Below, piece by piece: positions 1-6,388 of a stretch of 64,000 nt of DNA. This DNA comes from Pelomonas paludis (GTDB taxonomy: Bacteria; Pseudomonadota; Gammaproteobacteria; Burkholderiales; Burkholderiaceae_C): assembly GCF_039872745.1 (NCBI RefSeq), contig NZ_JBDPZD010000001.1, positions 62,001 to 126,000 on the forward strand, in the 5' to 3' direction. The stretch's first letter is position 1; every line of letters starts with the position of its first letter. The notes under the pieces were generated by a model. It saw nothing but the letters and a program-made list of their open reading frames with translations, had not been told where the DNA came from and did no database searches. The position numbers and the translations under genes are program-made.

Positions 1-1
1 G

Positions 2-754
2 CTGCACGCGCTGCTGCCCCAGCTGAAGTGGGACGCCGACCTGCTGCTGACCCTGGTGGCCGTGCTGGGCACCACCATCAGCCCTTATCTCTTCTTCTGG
101 CAGGCCGGCCAGGAGGTGGAAGACCGCGCGGCCGGCGCCGGCCAGCCGCATTCGGCCCACGAGGTGCGCCGCCACCTGCGGCGCATCAAGTTCGACACCA
201 TCGTGGGCATGAGCTTCTCCAACGCCATCGCCTTCTTCATCATGCTCAGCACCGCCGTCACGCTGCACCGCGCCGGCATTACTCACATCGAGACCTCGGC
301 CCAGGCCGTGGAGGCGCTGCGCCCGCTGGCCGGCCCGCAAGCGGCGCTGCTGTTTGCGCTGGGTGTCATCGGCACCGGCCTGCTGGCCGTGCCCGTGCTC
401 GCTGGCTCCGCCGCCTATGCGGTGGCCGAACTGGCCGGCTGGGAAGGCAGCCTCAGCCTCAAGCTGGAGCGCGGCGAGGGCCGCGGCTTCTACGGCGTGA
501 TCGCCGTGGCCACCCTCGTTGGCGTGGCCCTGTGCTTCACGCCCGTAGACCCCGTGCGCGAGCTGTTCTGGTCGGCGGTGTTCAACGGTGTCGCCGCCGT
601 CCCCATCATGGCCGCCATGATGCTGCTGGCCAGCAGCCGCAAGGTGATGGGCAGCCACACCATCGGCCCCCGCCTGCGCGCCCTGGGCTGGCTGGCCACG
701 GGCGTGATGCTGGCCACGGTGCTGGCGCTGGGGTGGATGAGCTGGGTGGGGTGA
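2..754 (+). CDS. Nramp-family divalent metal transporter, C-terminal part
   Basis: The reading frame is open from the left edge, so the N-terminus lies outside the window. About 250 residues are visible. The segment GTTISPYLFFWQ followed by an acidic QEVED stretch is typical of Nramp (NRAMP/MntH-like) proton-coupled Mn2+/Fe2+ transporters, and the rest is a series of hydrophobic helices in the inner membrane, including FSNAIAFFIML and the final GWLATGVMLATVLALGWMSW. Family members are usually about 400-440 residues, so just over half is present. Metal specificity cannot be read from this part because the first helices with the metal-binding DPGN motif are missing. The gene ends about 40 bp before the cassette-like ORF array. 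Confidence 0.85.
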   Translation: MHALLPQLKWDADLLLTLVAVLGTTISPYLFFWQAGQEVEDRAAGAGQPHSAHEVRRHLRRIKFDTIVGMSFSNAIAFFIMLSTAVTLHRAGITHIETSAQAVEALRPLAGPQAALLFALGVIGTGLLAVPVLAGSAAYAVAELAGWEGSLSLKLERGEGRGFYGVIAVATLVGVALCFTPVDPVRELFWSAVFNGVAAVPIMAAMMLLASSRKVMGSHTIGPRLRALGWLATGVMLATVLALGWMSWVG

Positions 755-790
755 GGCGGGCGGGCCGGTCAGAGCGGCCAAGCCTGACGG

Positions 791-797
791 GTTAGGC
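791..797 (-). other. attC-like core half-site
   Basis: GTTAGGC on the plus strand (GCCTAAC read in the gene direction) matches the attC consensus RYYYAAC/GTTRRRY. It overlaps the stop of the 156-aa ORF and would mark the distal end of the cassette-like array. No matching second half was seen before the Nramp stop codon, so the site may be truncated. Confidence 0.35.
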
Positions 798-1262
798 CGC
801 GCTTGAAGCCCACGCACGCACTTCAGCTTCGGCTGAGGCGGCAAAGATCTCGCCCAGTTCCGGCGCTCTCAGAAAGCGCTTCTTGAACGGCAAATACAGC
901 GCAACGGTCAGGCCGTTCTCGTGCTCGAACAGAACCTTGATTGCGGTTGCCGGAGCCTGCCCTTCGCGAGTCGCCGTGACGTTCTCAGCGACCCCTATTG
1001 CTCTTGCTCCTAGCTCTCTGGCTCGCTGTCGGAGACCATCGTGAAGGAGCGGCAGGACCTCGACAGATGTGGAATGCCCGTCGGCTCCGTTGGGCGCCGC
1101 CGAGACCAGTACAAGCTGTCCATCCTTCTTCAGCAAGGCACCGTGTGGAAGGAAGTTGCCCCGCTTCTTCAGGCACAGCGCTGAAAAGTCGAAAAGCGGG
1201 CCGGACACAGCTTCCAGGTCGGGCTGGGTACTGGCGTACAAGGCGTCGAATTCAATGTTCAC
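792..1262 (-). CDS. Hypothetical protein in cassette-like array, 156 aa
   Basis: An intact ORF with a GTG start (MNIEFDALY) and no recognisable domain. It is soluble, with a KKR-containing segment near residue 32 and a Glu/Ala-rich C-terminus. Its TAA stop lies inside the motif GTTAGGC (plus strand 791-797), which matches the core-site consensus of integron attC sites, and its start lies just behind a CTTAGGGC motif. That layout, with a short leader and the stop at or in the recombination core, is typical of integron gene cassettes. The function is unknown. That it is a gene is likely; that it is a cassette is an inference from the flanking sites. Confidence 0.6.
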   Translation of the reverse strand: MNIEFDALYASTQPDLEAVSGPLFDFSALCLKKRGNFLPHGALLKKDGQLVLVSAAPNGADGHSTSVEVLPLLHDGLRQRARELGARAIGVAENVTATREGQAPATAIKVLFEHENGLTVALYLPFKKRFLRAPELGEIFAASAEAEVRAWASSAA

Positions 1263-1270
1263 GTTCGTGC

Positions 1271-1320
1271 GCCCTAAGGTTTGAGCTCACCTGCGGGCGA
1301 CAGACGGCGAAGGGTTAGCC
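1271..1320 (-). other. attC-like site between small ORFs
   Basis: Nearly the same 49-bp block occurs here and at 1784-1832. Read on the minus strand it starts GGCTAACCCTTCG and ends GAGCTCAAACCTTAGGGC. The TAACCCTTCG start and the CTCAAAC plus TTAGG end resemble the outer arms of attC sites from environmental integrons. The final G of GTTAGG is replaced by C, and the site is shorter than usual attC sites, so it may be degenerate. Confidence 0.45.
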
Positions 1321-1402
1321 CGTAGGTTGGGGTGAACACCGTGAACCCCAACGCCTTTTGCCGGCAGAGCTGTTGCGGTTCGCAGGCTTACTCCAACCTA
1401 CG
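1321..1402. repeat. Dispersed 82-bp inverted-repeat element, copy 1
   Basis: The element starts CGTAGGTTGGGGTGA and ends with its near-perfect inverse (13 of 15 positions). Inside it is a second inverted pair around GTGAACCCCAAC and GCGGTTCGC. A related copy lies at 13014-13096. It looks like a REP/MITE-type element that inserted between the second small ORF and the attC-like site. Similar GTAGGTTGGGGTG repeats are common in betaproteobacterial intergenic regions. Confidence 0.6.
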
Positions 1403-1411
1403 AGCTACACA

Positions 1412-1780
1412 TCATGTCTGGCGACGACGGTACGCGAAGATGCCCGCGAACAGGGCCAAGGCAACTAGGCTCAGGCCTTGGGGCAGGAGTACTTCAACTG
1501 GCGCAGGCAGTTCTTGCGAAAGCGCCAGGAGCGCCGCTACCAACGCACCGAGGCAGGTGGCCAGAGCGGGAGCGCTCTTGTTGGCTAAGCTCAGGCGCCA
1601 AGCTACAAACATGAGAAGCCCGGCCACGACGCTGAGAGCTACGAATGGAATGCCCGGAACACGAACGGCCAAGCTCGCCAGGAAGCAAGTGCCAAGTACC
1701 AGCAGAGTGATACCTGCCGAGCGCTCCCAGATCGCATATCGGGCACGCGCCTGCTCTAGGGTGTCAGGTGGTACTTGCAT
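1412..1780 (-). CDS. Small integral membrane protein in cassette-like array, 122 aa
   Basis: The ORF encodes a hydrophobic protein with about four predicted membrane helices (ITLLVLGTCFLASLAV, FVALSVVAGLLMFVAW, ALATCLGALVAALLAL and SLVALALFAGIFAY) and a basic tail RRRQT. No domain was recognised. It begins with ATG three bases after a CTTAGGC motif (plus-strand 1784-1790), the position expected for a gene following an attC site, and is followed by the inverted-repeat element at 1321-1402. Small membrane proteins without known relatives are common cargo of chromosomal integrons. The function is unknown. Confidence 0.6.
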   Translation of the reverse strand: MQVPPDTLEQARARYAIWERSAGITLLVLGTCFLASLAVRVPGIPFVALSVVAGLLMFVAWRLSLANKSAPALATCLGALVAALLALSQELPAPVEVLLPQGLSLVALALFAGIFAYRRRQT

Positions 1781-1783
1781 GAG

Positions 1784-1832
1784 GCCTAAGGTTTGAGCTC
1801 ACCCGCAGGCGACAGACGTCGAAGGGTTAGAC
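1784..1832 (-). other. attC-like site between small ORFs
   Basis: On the minus strand this 49-bp block starts with GTCTAAC, a perfect RYYYAAC match, continues CCTTCGACGTC, and ends GAGCTCAAACCTTAGGC. The end motif CTTAGGC differs from GTTRRRY only at the first base. Outer arms TTCGACGTC and GAGCTCAAA pair imperfectly, as expected for an attC stem. The site is short and no integrase gene is in the window. Confidence 0.5.
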
Positions 1833-1868
1833 GGCGGCCTACCCGGTTGGGCGGAACGTGCCGGACTG

Positions 1869-2219
1869 CTACGCACGACCATCGACCTTGCCTCGAGACA
1901 CGACCGCGATAGCGACACCAACCAGGACCGTGCCGAGAAAGGACCAGAGGTAGTACGCCGCTTTGGCATACGGTTCGGATAGCCACTGGGCAAGCTGGGA
2001 GCCGGGGAACAGTTGCGGTGTCGCGAGACCCACAAGCAGCGCGAAGGTGAATGCCAGACCCAGCACGACCTGGGAGGGCGGCAAGGCGGCAGAGCGTTGA
2101 GGGCGCGCCGACTTTCGAAGGAAGGTGCCAAAGCGGAGGCGATACACAAGTGCGTTCACCGCAAAGAGCAGGAGAACGACGATCGCCATGGACAGTGACC
2201 AGAAAGTGAACGAAGACAT
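1869..2219 (-). CDS. Small integral membrane protein in cassette-like array, 116 aa
   Basis: The ORF encodes an intact protein with three likely membrane helices: residues about 5-27 (FWSLSMAIVVLLLFAVNALVY), about 50-68 (VVLGLAFTFALLVGLA) and about 87-108 (YYLWSFLGTVLVGVAIAVV). A basic segment RLRFGTFLRKSARPQR follows the first helix. It starts with ATG seven bases after a CTTAGGC half-site (2227-2233) and is followed by the attC-like block at 1784-1832. No family is recognised. Context suggests it is the first of three cassette-borne genes read on the minus strand. Confidence 0.6.
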   Translation of the reverse strand: MSSFTFWSLSMAIVVLLLFAVNALVYRLRFGTFLRKSARPQRSAALPPSQVVLGLAFTFALLVGLATPQLFPGSQLAQWLSEPYAKAAYYLWSFLGTVLVGVAIAVVSRGKVDGRA

Positions 2220-2226
2220 CGACGCC

Positions 2227-2233
2227 GCCTAAG
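2227..2233 (-). other. attC-like half-site before the 116-aa ORF
   Basis: CTTAGGC on the minus strand is the same heptamer found before the 122-aa ORF and almost the same as before the 156-aa ORF. It is preceded by GAACAC. No clear RYYYAAC partner was found in the next 100 bp, so only this half is claimed. Confidence 0.3.
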
Positions 2234-2408
2234 GTGTTCTCGGGAGACAGTCAGCGCCTCTTGTGAAGGCTGACTGCTGCGTATGCTGGGCCCTGACCTG
2301 CGCAATTTCAAGGCACCGCTCGCCGGGAATGATGCCAGCCTGACCAGGTTTGGCAGCCGTAAAAACTACCCTCCGCACCCACTCTCTGCACACACCCACC
2401 GCCACCCC
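2234..2408. other. Intergenic DNA without a recognised gene
   Basis: About 175 bp between the cassette-like array and the truncated repeat. No convincing ORF. Its last 40 bp (CCCTCCGCACC ... CCACCGCCACCC) are also found left of the repeat copy at 3659, so the repeated unit extends somewhat beyond its terminal inverted repeat on this side. Confidence 0.5.
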
Positions 2409-2488
2409 CAAAGGCCCGCCGGGCTGGCTGGGGCGCGGACTTTTGGAGCGCCGAGGAGTGGAGGTTTGCGGGGCGTGCGCGCAGCGCA
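2409..2488. repeat. Left end of dispersed inverted-repeat element, truncated copy
   Basis: This is the first 80 bp of the element seen complete at 3659-3884 and 13138-13362, beginning with the same CAAAGGCCCGCC...GGGCTGGCTG terminus and running through the GGACTTTTGGAGCGCCGAGGAG region. Homology stops at 2488, exactly where recognisable dgkA coding sequence begins. The right half, including the second terminal inverted repeat, is missing. Confidence 0.65.
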
Positions 2489-2712
2489 TCGACACCGTCC
2501 TGCTGCTCGCCCTGATGGGCCTGGTGCTCGTGGCCGAGCTGCTCAACTCCGGCCTCGAAGCCATCGTCGACATGGCCTCCCCCGACATCCACCCCCTGGC
2601 CGCCAAGGCCAAGGACTGCGGCAGTGCGGCGGTCTTTGTGGCCCTGGTGGTGCTGGCCGGCGCATGGCTGGCGCTGGCGGGGCCGGTGCTGGTGGGGTTG
2701 TTGGGGGCTTGA
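2489..2712 (+). pseudogene. dgkA: Diacylglycerol kinase 3' fragment fused to repeat
   Basis: The frame ending at 2712 encodes the C-terminal half of prokaryotic diacylglycerol kinase (DgkA, membrane lipid recycling). Diagnostic residues are VAELLNSGLEAIVD and HPLAAKAKDCGSAAVF, which carry the conserved active-site Glu/Asn and Lys-Asp, followed by the last membrane helix. About 75 dgkA residues remain of roughly 120. The N-terminal amphipathic helix and first membrane helix are replaced by the truncated inverted-repeat element, with which the frame is open from 2350. Loss of half the enzyme suggests a non-functional remnant, although an in-frame chimera could still be translated. Confidence 0.7.
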
Positions 2713-2767
2713 GGGCGGGAGGCCTATCGGGCGGCGGGTTCAGATGCCGGCACGACGATTGCGCGGG

Positions 2768-3415
2768 TCATCGACCCACCCTACTTGGATCAACACTCTC
2801 CCAATGCTGTTGCCAAGCTGCCTGAGTAGCCAATACGACACCGGCATCGACGGATGCGCATGGACGCCTGGCAGGGCCATTGCCTTTGATGCGCGCCAGC
2901 TGAAGCGCTGCGTCGTCAGCACCGGGCAATTGCTTGGGGTACTGATTGGCGATACAGACTTGCCAGACATCAACACTCAACTGCTCGCGCGGAAGCGACG
3001 CAGCCCACTGGACGACAAGACCGTCATTCGACCAAATGGTTGGCCGAACCTTTGAGTAGCGAAGTAGCCAGGCATTCGCGGCAGATGGATCGGCAAAATG
3101 AATTTGCCCCTCTTGGACGACCGTACGGTAAACGCCGTTGCACCGATTCAGCGGCAAGCGGAGTGTCGAAGGTGCCGGGTCGTAGATGCCCAGGCTGCCA
3201 AACCATCGGCTGGCGCGCGGATGCATATCTGCACTGAGCGAACAATCGTTCCACTGGTACGCACGGTCCAACCCGGCACCCGAGACAACGGCAATGGTGC
3301 CTTGGGAGGTCTTTGCGGTGAGTCGCACGTGCTCATTCAAAGCAAGCTCTGGCGCAGCGGCAATTGCGAGCGATGGCACACAAAGCAACCACGCGTAGCG
3401 CAGCAAAGGATTCAT
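2768..3415 (-). CDS. Exported protein of unknown function, 215 aa
   Basis: The best start is the ATG at 3415, giving MNPLLRYAWLLCVPSLAIAAAPEL, a convincing Sec signal peptide with likely cleavage after AIAAA. The mature part has Cys residues in VWQVCIANQYPKQLPG and elsewhere that could form disulphides in the periplasm, plus several Trp residues. The open frame extends upstream to 3616, but that extension has no coding look. No domain is recognised. It is isolated between the dgkA fragment and a repeat element. GC content looks slightly lower than in neighbouring genes. Confidence 0.65.
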   Translation of the reverse strand: MNPLLRYAWLLCVPSLAIAAAPELALNEHVRLTAKTSQGTIAVVSGAGLDRAYQWNDCSLSADMHPRASRWFGSLGIYDPAPSTLRLPLNRCNGVYRTVVQEGQIHFADPSAANAWLLRYSKVRPTIWSNDGLVVQWAASLPREQLSVDVWQVCIANQYPKQLPGADDAALQLARIKGNGPARRPCASVDAGVVLATQAAWQQHWESVDPSRVGR

Positions 3416-3658
3416 GGACGTCCAACGAACGAAAGAGGCTTCCCCGCACCGAACTGACTGGGACGCGGCAAACGGCATCCAGGTGCCACGATGCGATGTG
3501 CGATCTCTCGTCAAATCATTCGAAAAAGGAAGTTCAGGACGATTCTGACGGTAGGAATTGGCCTCGCCAACAACGTTTTCGCGGCGCATGGCACCCATGA
3601 ACGCGGCTACGCGCAACCGGTTCGCCGCTCACCCTCCGCACCAACCCACCGCCACCCA
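3416..3658. other. Intergenic DNA upstream of the exported-protein gene
   Basis: No supported gene. With the repeat that follows (3659-3884) it makes a 494-bp gene-free stretch between the 215-aa gene and ptxD. It should hold the promoter of the leftward 215-aa gene, but no strong promoter match was found. Confidence 0.5.
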
Positions 3659-3884
3659 AAACAGGCCCGCCCGGGCTGGTTGGGGCGCGGACTTTTGGGG
3701 CGCCGAGGAGCGGAGGTTTGCGGGGCGTGCGCGCAGCGCACTTCAACAACTGACTTCGCGCCGCCTATTCGACCGGAGCGTAGCGAAGGAAGTTCGGCGC
3801 GAGCCCCGCAAGCCGAGCACCGCAGGGCAGTCGCACAGCGACCGCCCCAACTGGAGCGCCCCAGCCAGCCCGGGCGGGCCTTTG
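3659..3884. repeat. Dispersed about 225-bp inverted-repeat element, complete copy
   Basis: The element begins with ACAGGCCCGCCCGGGCTGG and ends with the inverse CCAGCCCGGGCGGGCCTTTG. Internally it carries a second inverted pair (ACTTCGCGCCG ... CGGCGCGA). It is about 90 percent identical by eye to the copy at 13138-13362, and both copies end next to CCAACCCGCT and an ATCA. It encodes no plausible transposase, so it is a non-autonomous MITE-like element. It lies just downstream of ptxD. Confidence 0.75.
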
Positions 3885-3909
3885 CCAACCCGCTCGCCGC
3901 ATCAGCCAA

Positions 3910-4869
3910 TCACGCAGCCCCCACCAACACCCTCTCAATCGCATCCACCGCCGCATGCTCAATGGCCAGCCGCACCTCGCGCACCGCTGACCCGAGGTGC
4001 GGTGTGAACACGGTGCGCGGGTGCTCGCGCAGCGCGGGCGCAATCTCCCGAGGACGGTCCGGCAGGCTCCAGTCTTCAAACGCGAACACGTCGGCCGCGT
4101 AGCCACCGACGTGGCCGGATTGCAGGCCGGCGAGCAAGGCCGCTTCGTCCACCACGCTGCCGCGGCCGATGTTGACCCAGAGGCAGCCGGGCGGGGTGCG
4201 GGCGATCTGCTCGGCGCCTATGAGGCCGATGGTGTCGGGCTGAAGCGGGGCGGTGAGGAAGACGAAGTCGGCCGTGGCGAGCGCGGCGTCGAGGCCGACG
4301 CGGACGACGCCGCTGGGGGGCGGGGCGTTGGGGTCCACGCCCATGATGCTGCGGCAGCCAAAGGGCCGCAGCCGCAGGCACAGCGCGCGGCCCAGTTTGC
4401 CGAGGCCGATGACGGCGACCTGTGCGCTGACCAGGCCCCGGCCGTAGAACTGCGGGCGCCAGCCGGCGAACTGGCCGCTGCGCACCTGGGCGTCGCCAGC
4501 AAGCACATGGCGGCCCAGCGCAATGGCCAGGCCCACGCCCAGCTCGGCGGTGGGCGCGGTGAGCAGGTCTGGCACGCTGGCGAAGTGGATGCCCCGGCGC
4601 GCGCAGGCGGCGGCGTCGTAGCTGTCATAGCCCTTGAGTGCGGCGGACACCACGCGCAGCTGCGGCGCCTGGGCCAGCAGGGCGTCGTCTACGCGGTCGG
4701 TCATGAAGCCCATCAGCGCGGTGCAGGGGCGCAGACGCTCGGCCAGGGCTTCGGGGGTTAGCGCGCCGGGGCCGGGGAAGACGTCCACCTCGCCCAGGCG
4801 CCGCAACCGGGCGTGGACTTCGGCATGGATGGGCTGGGTCACGAGGATGCGGTGGGCGGAGGTGGACAT
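3910..4869 (-). CDS. ptxD: Phosphite (phosphonate) dehydrogenase, PtxD type
   Basis: NAD-dependent D-2-hydroxyacid dehydrogenase fold, 319 aa from the ATG at 4869. It follows phosphite dehydrogenase PtxD of Pseudomonas stutzeri closely along its length: ALKGYDSYD (Lys79), VPDLLTAPTAEL, GWRPQFYG, a VIGLGKLG dinucleotide loop (residues 153-160), NIGRGSVVDE (Arg236), GGYAADVFAFEDW (Glu265) and TPHLGSAVR (His291). These equal the PtxD catalytic residues Lys76, Arg237, Glu266 and His292. Asp179 after the second beta strand predicts NAD rather than NADP. It oxidises phosphite to phosphate in the cytoplasm. It is the last gene of a leftward set with phnF and the 2H phosphoesterase, next to C-P lyase. 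A broader hydroxyacid specificity cannot be excluded. Confidence 0.85.
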   Translation of the reverse strand: MSTSAHRILVTQPIHAEVHARLRRLGEVDVFPGPGALTPEALAERLRPCTALMGFMTDRVDDALLAQAPQLRVVSAALKGYDSYDAAACARRGIHFASVPDLLTAPTAELGVGLAIALGRHVLAGDAQVRSGQFAGWRPQFYGRGLVSAQVAVIGLGKLGRALCLRLRPFGCRSIMGVDPNAPPPSGVVRVGLDAALATADFVFLTAPLQPDTIGLIGAEQIARTPPGCLWVNIGRGSVVDEAALLAGLQSGHVGGYAADVFAFEDWSLPDRPREIAPALREHPRTVFTPHLGSAVREVRLAIEHAAVDAIERVLVGAA

Positions 4870-4898
4870 GGTGGGGACTGCAATGCAAGTGGAGGAGT

Positions 4899-5588
4899 TC
4901 AAGTGCCGCTGACGGCCGGCCCATGCAGCGGCAGCCGCTGCCAGAGCGCGAAGGGATCACCCGGCGCGGGCTCCAGGTAGAGAGCCAGCTCGGTGCAGCG
5001 CAAGGGCACCGCCAACGCGGGGGCGAAGTGGGCCTGCGCGGCAGCGTGCAGCGCCTGGGCATCACCACCCGCGACCGGGTCGCTCAGCGTGAAGTGGCAG
5101 CGCCAGTCATCCAGCACGTGGGCATAGCCCCAGCGCTCGGCCTGGGCGCGCTGGCGGGGGCTGTGGTCGGGCCGCACATAGCGCGCGCGCTCGGCCTCGG
5201 TCCAGGGAGCACGGCCGGGGTCGAGGCGGCGCACGGCGTCATCGGCCAGCTCGCGCAGGGGCTCATGCGGCGCCGGATCTGGCTGAGGCCGCAGCGACAG
5301 AAAGCCGGCCAGCCACGACACGGCCAAAGGCGGCATGTCAAAGGGCGCATGCGCGTCGGCCAAGGAGCGGGTGGCGTCGAGCAAGCTGGCCTCGGTGTGC
5401 CCGGGCGCCAAGCGCAGCGGGGCCTTGAGCGTGGCGTGGAAGCCGTAGCGCCAGGGCTCGCGGCGCAGGGGCGGCGGTGGCCCCCAGGTGGCGGGCGGCG
5501 CGGCGGGGTCGCGCCCCAGCCAGGCATTGCCGGTGGCCCAGAGCGGGTGGCTAGCCGGGGGGACGAGGTAGAGCGCGTAGCGAGGCAT
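4899..5588 (-). CDS. DUF1045 2H phosphoesterase-like phosphonate metabolism protein
   Basis: 229 aa with two HxT motifs, GFHATLKAPL (His51, Thr53) and RCHFTLSDP (His165, Thr167), the signature of 2H phosphoesterases, which act on 2',3'-cyclic or other cyclic phosphates and RNA ends. This family (DUF1045) is repeatedly found in phosphonate operons. Its ATG overlaps the TGA of phnF (ATGA at 5587-5590), so it is translationally coupled to the regulator. The window has no phnP, the usual 5-phosphoribosyl 1,2-cyclic phosphate phosphodiesterase that follows C-P lyase, so this protein may open that cyclic phosphate. That role is an inference. Confidence 0.8.
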   Translation of the reverse strand: MPRYALYLVPPASHPLWATGNAWLGRDPAAPPATWGPPPPLRREPWRYGFHATLKAPLRLAPGHTEASLLDATRSLADAHAPFDMPPLAVSWLAGFLSLRPQPDPAPHEPLRELADDAVRRLDPGRAPWTEAERARYVRPDHSPRQRAQAERWGYAHVLDDWRCHFTLSDPVAGGDAQALHAAAQAHFAPALAVPLRCTELALYLEPAPGDPFALWQRLPLHGPAVSGT

Positions 5589-6310
5589 CAGCCGTGCTCC
5601 ACCGACAGCTGCACGGCATCGCTGGCAAACAGCGTGCGCGCGGCTTCGATCACACGGCCCTGGCCGTCGTGGCTGAGGTACTGGACGACGAGCACAGGCT
5701 CTTGATGGCTGCGGGCCAGCAGGTCGGCCTCATCAGCAGTGGGCAGGCGGCAGGACACGGTGCTGCGCGCGCGCTGGTAGTCCTGCACGCCAAGCGCGCG
5801 CAGCGCCGCAGTGACCGAGCCGGTGGCGGCAAAGGCCTCGGCCATGCCCGGCAGCAGGGCCTGCGGGTAGGCCGAGAGCGAGAGCCCGATGGGCCGGCCG
5901 CGCACGCTGGCGCGCGTGTGCAGCAGCGCGGCTGCTTCACCTGCGCGCAGCTGCAACGCGCGCGGCCACGGGCCGGTGACGACCTGCTCATGGGACAGCA
6001 GCTCGCGGGTGGCGCGCTCGCCGGCGTGGGCGAGGTTCTCGGTCAGGCGGGTGCGGCGCTGCAGCGCGTAGTCGAGCACCAGCTCGCGCACAAAGGTGCC
6101 GCGCCCCTGCAGCACACGCAGATGGCCCTCGTGCGCCAACTGGCGCACGGCCTGGCGCAGCGTGTGGCGGTGCACGTCAAAGCGCGCGGCCAGTTGCGTC
6201 TCGTTGGGCAGCTGGGTGCCGGGCGCCAGGCGGCCGGCGGTGATGTCCTCGCGCAGCGCCTGGGCAATGCGCTGCCAGCGCGCGGCGGGCTCGGCACGGT
6301 CCAGCGTCAT
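5588..6310 (-). CDS. phnF: GntR/HutC-family phosphonate regulator PhnF
   Basis: 240 aa from the ATG at 6310; a TTG at 6331 in the same frame is possible but would run into the Pho-box-like repeat. Residues about 10-75 form a GntR winged helix (LREDITAGRLAPGTQLPNETQLAARFDVHRHTLRQAVRQL), followed by a UTRA effector domain ending in ARTLFASDAVQL. It is divergent from phnGHIJKLM and starts the phnF-DUF1045-ptxD set. PhnF proteins are repressors of phosphonate or phosphate uptake genes. A palindromic TCTAGA motif in the divergent promoter (6369-6382) and another before phnC are likely targets. Confidence 0.85.
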   Translation of the reverse strand: MTLDRAEPAARWQRIAQALREDITAGRLAPGTQLPNETQLAARFDVHRHTLRQAVRQLAHEGHLRVLQGRGTFVRELVLDYALQRRTRLTENLAHAGERATRELLSHEQVVTGPWPRALQLRAGEAAALLHTRASVRGRPIGLSLSAYPQALLPGMAEAFAATGSVTAALRALGVQDYQRARSTVSCRLPTADEADLLARSHQEPVLVVQYLSHDGQGRVIEAARTLFASDAVQLSVEHG

Positions 6311-6320
6311 CAGGTCCAAG

Positions 6321-6338
6321 GCTTCATCCAACTGTCAC
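6321..6338 (+). promoter_or_regulatory. Pho-box-like repeat upstream of phnG
   Basis: GCTTCAT-CCAA-CTGTCAC has the 7-4-7 spacing of a PhoB box (consensus CTGTCAT, 4 bp, CTGTCAT/C). The right half is a perfect match, the left half matches 4 of 7. GATACT at 6349-6354 starts 10 bp after it, the usual place for the -10 of a PhoB-activated promoter. Confidence 0.55.
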
Positions 6339-6348
6339 GCCCTCTCTT

Positions 6349-6382
6349 GATACTGACCCGCATCGTGAGTCGTCTAGATGAC
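6349..6382 (+). promoter_or_regulatory. phnG -10 region and putative PhnF operator
   Basis: GATACT (6349-6354) is a candidate -10. GTCGTCTAGATGAC (6369-6382) is a 14-bp palindrome with one mismatched pair centred on CTAG, lying just after the predicted transcription start and before the phnG ATG. The core GTCTAGATGA recurs in inverse orientation before phnC. Bound repressor here would block transcription. Confidence 0.5.
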
Positions 6383-6388
6383 ATCGGC

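Noticed and set aside
1869..2219. The three small ORFs as toxin-antitoxin modules
   Set aside because: Two are multi-helix membrane proteins of more than 110 residues and none looks like an antitoxin or known toxin; the cassette reading explains the spacing better.
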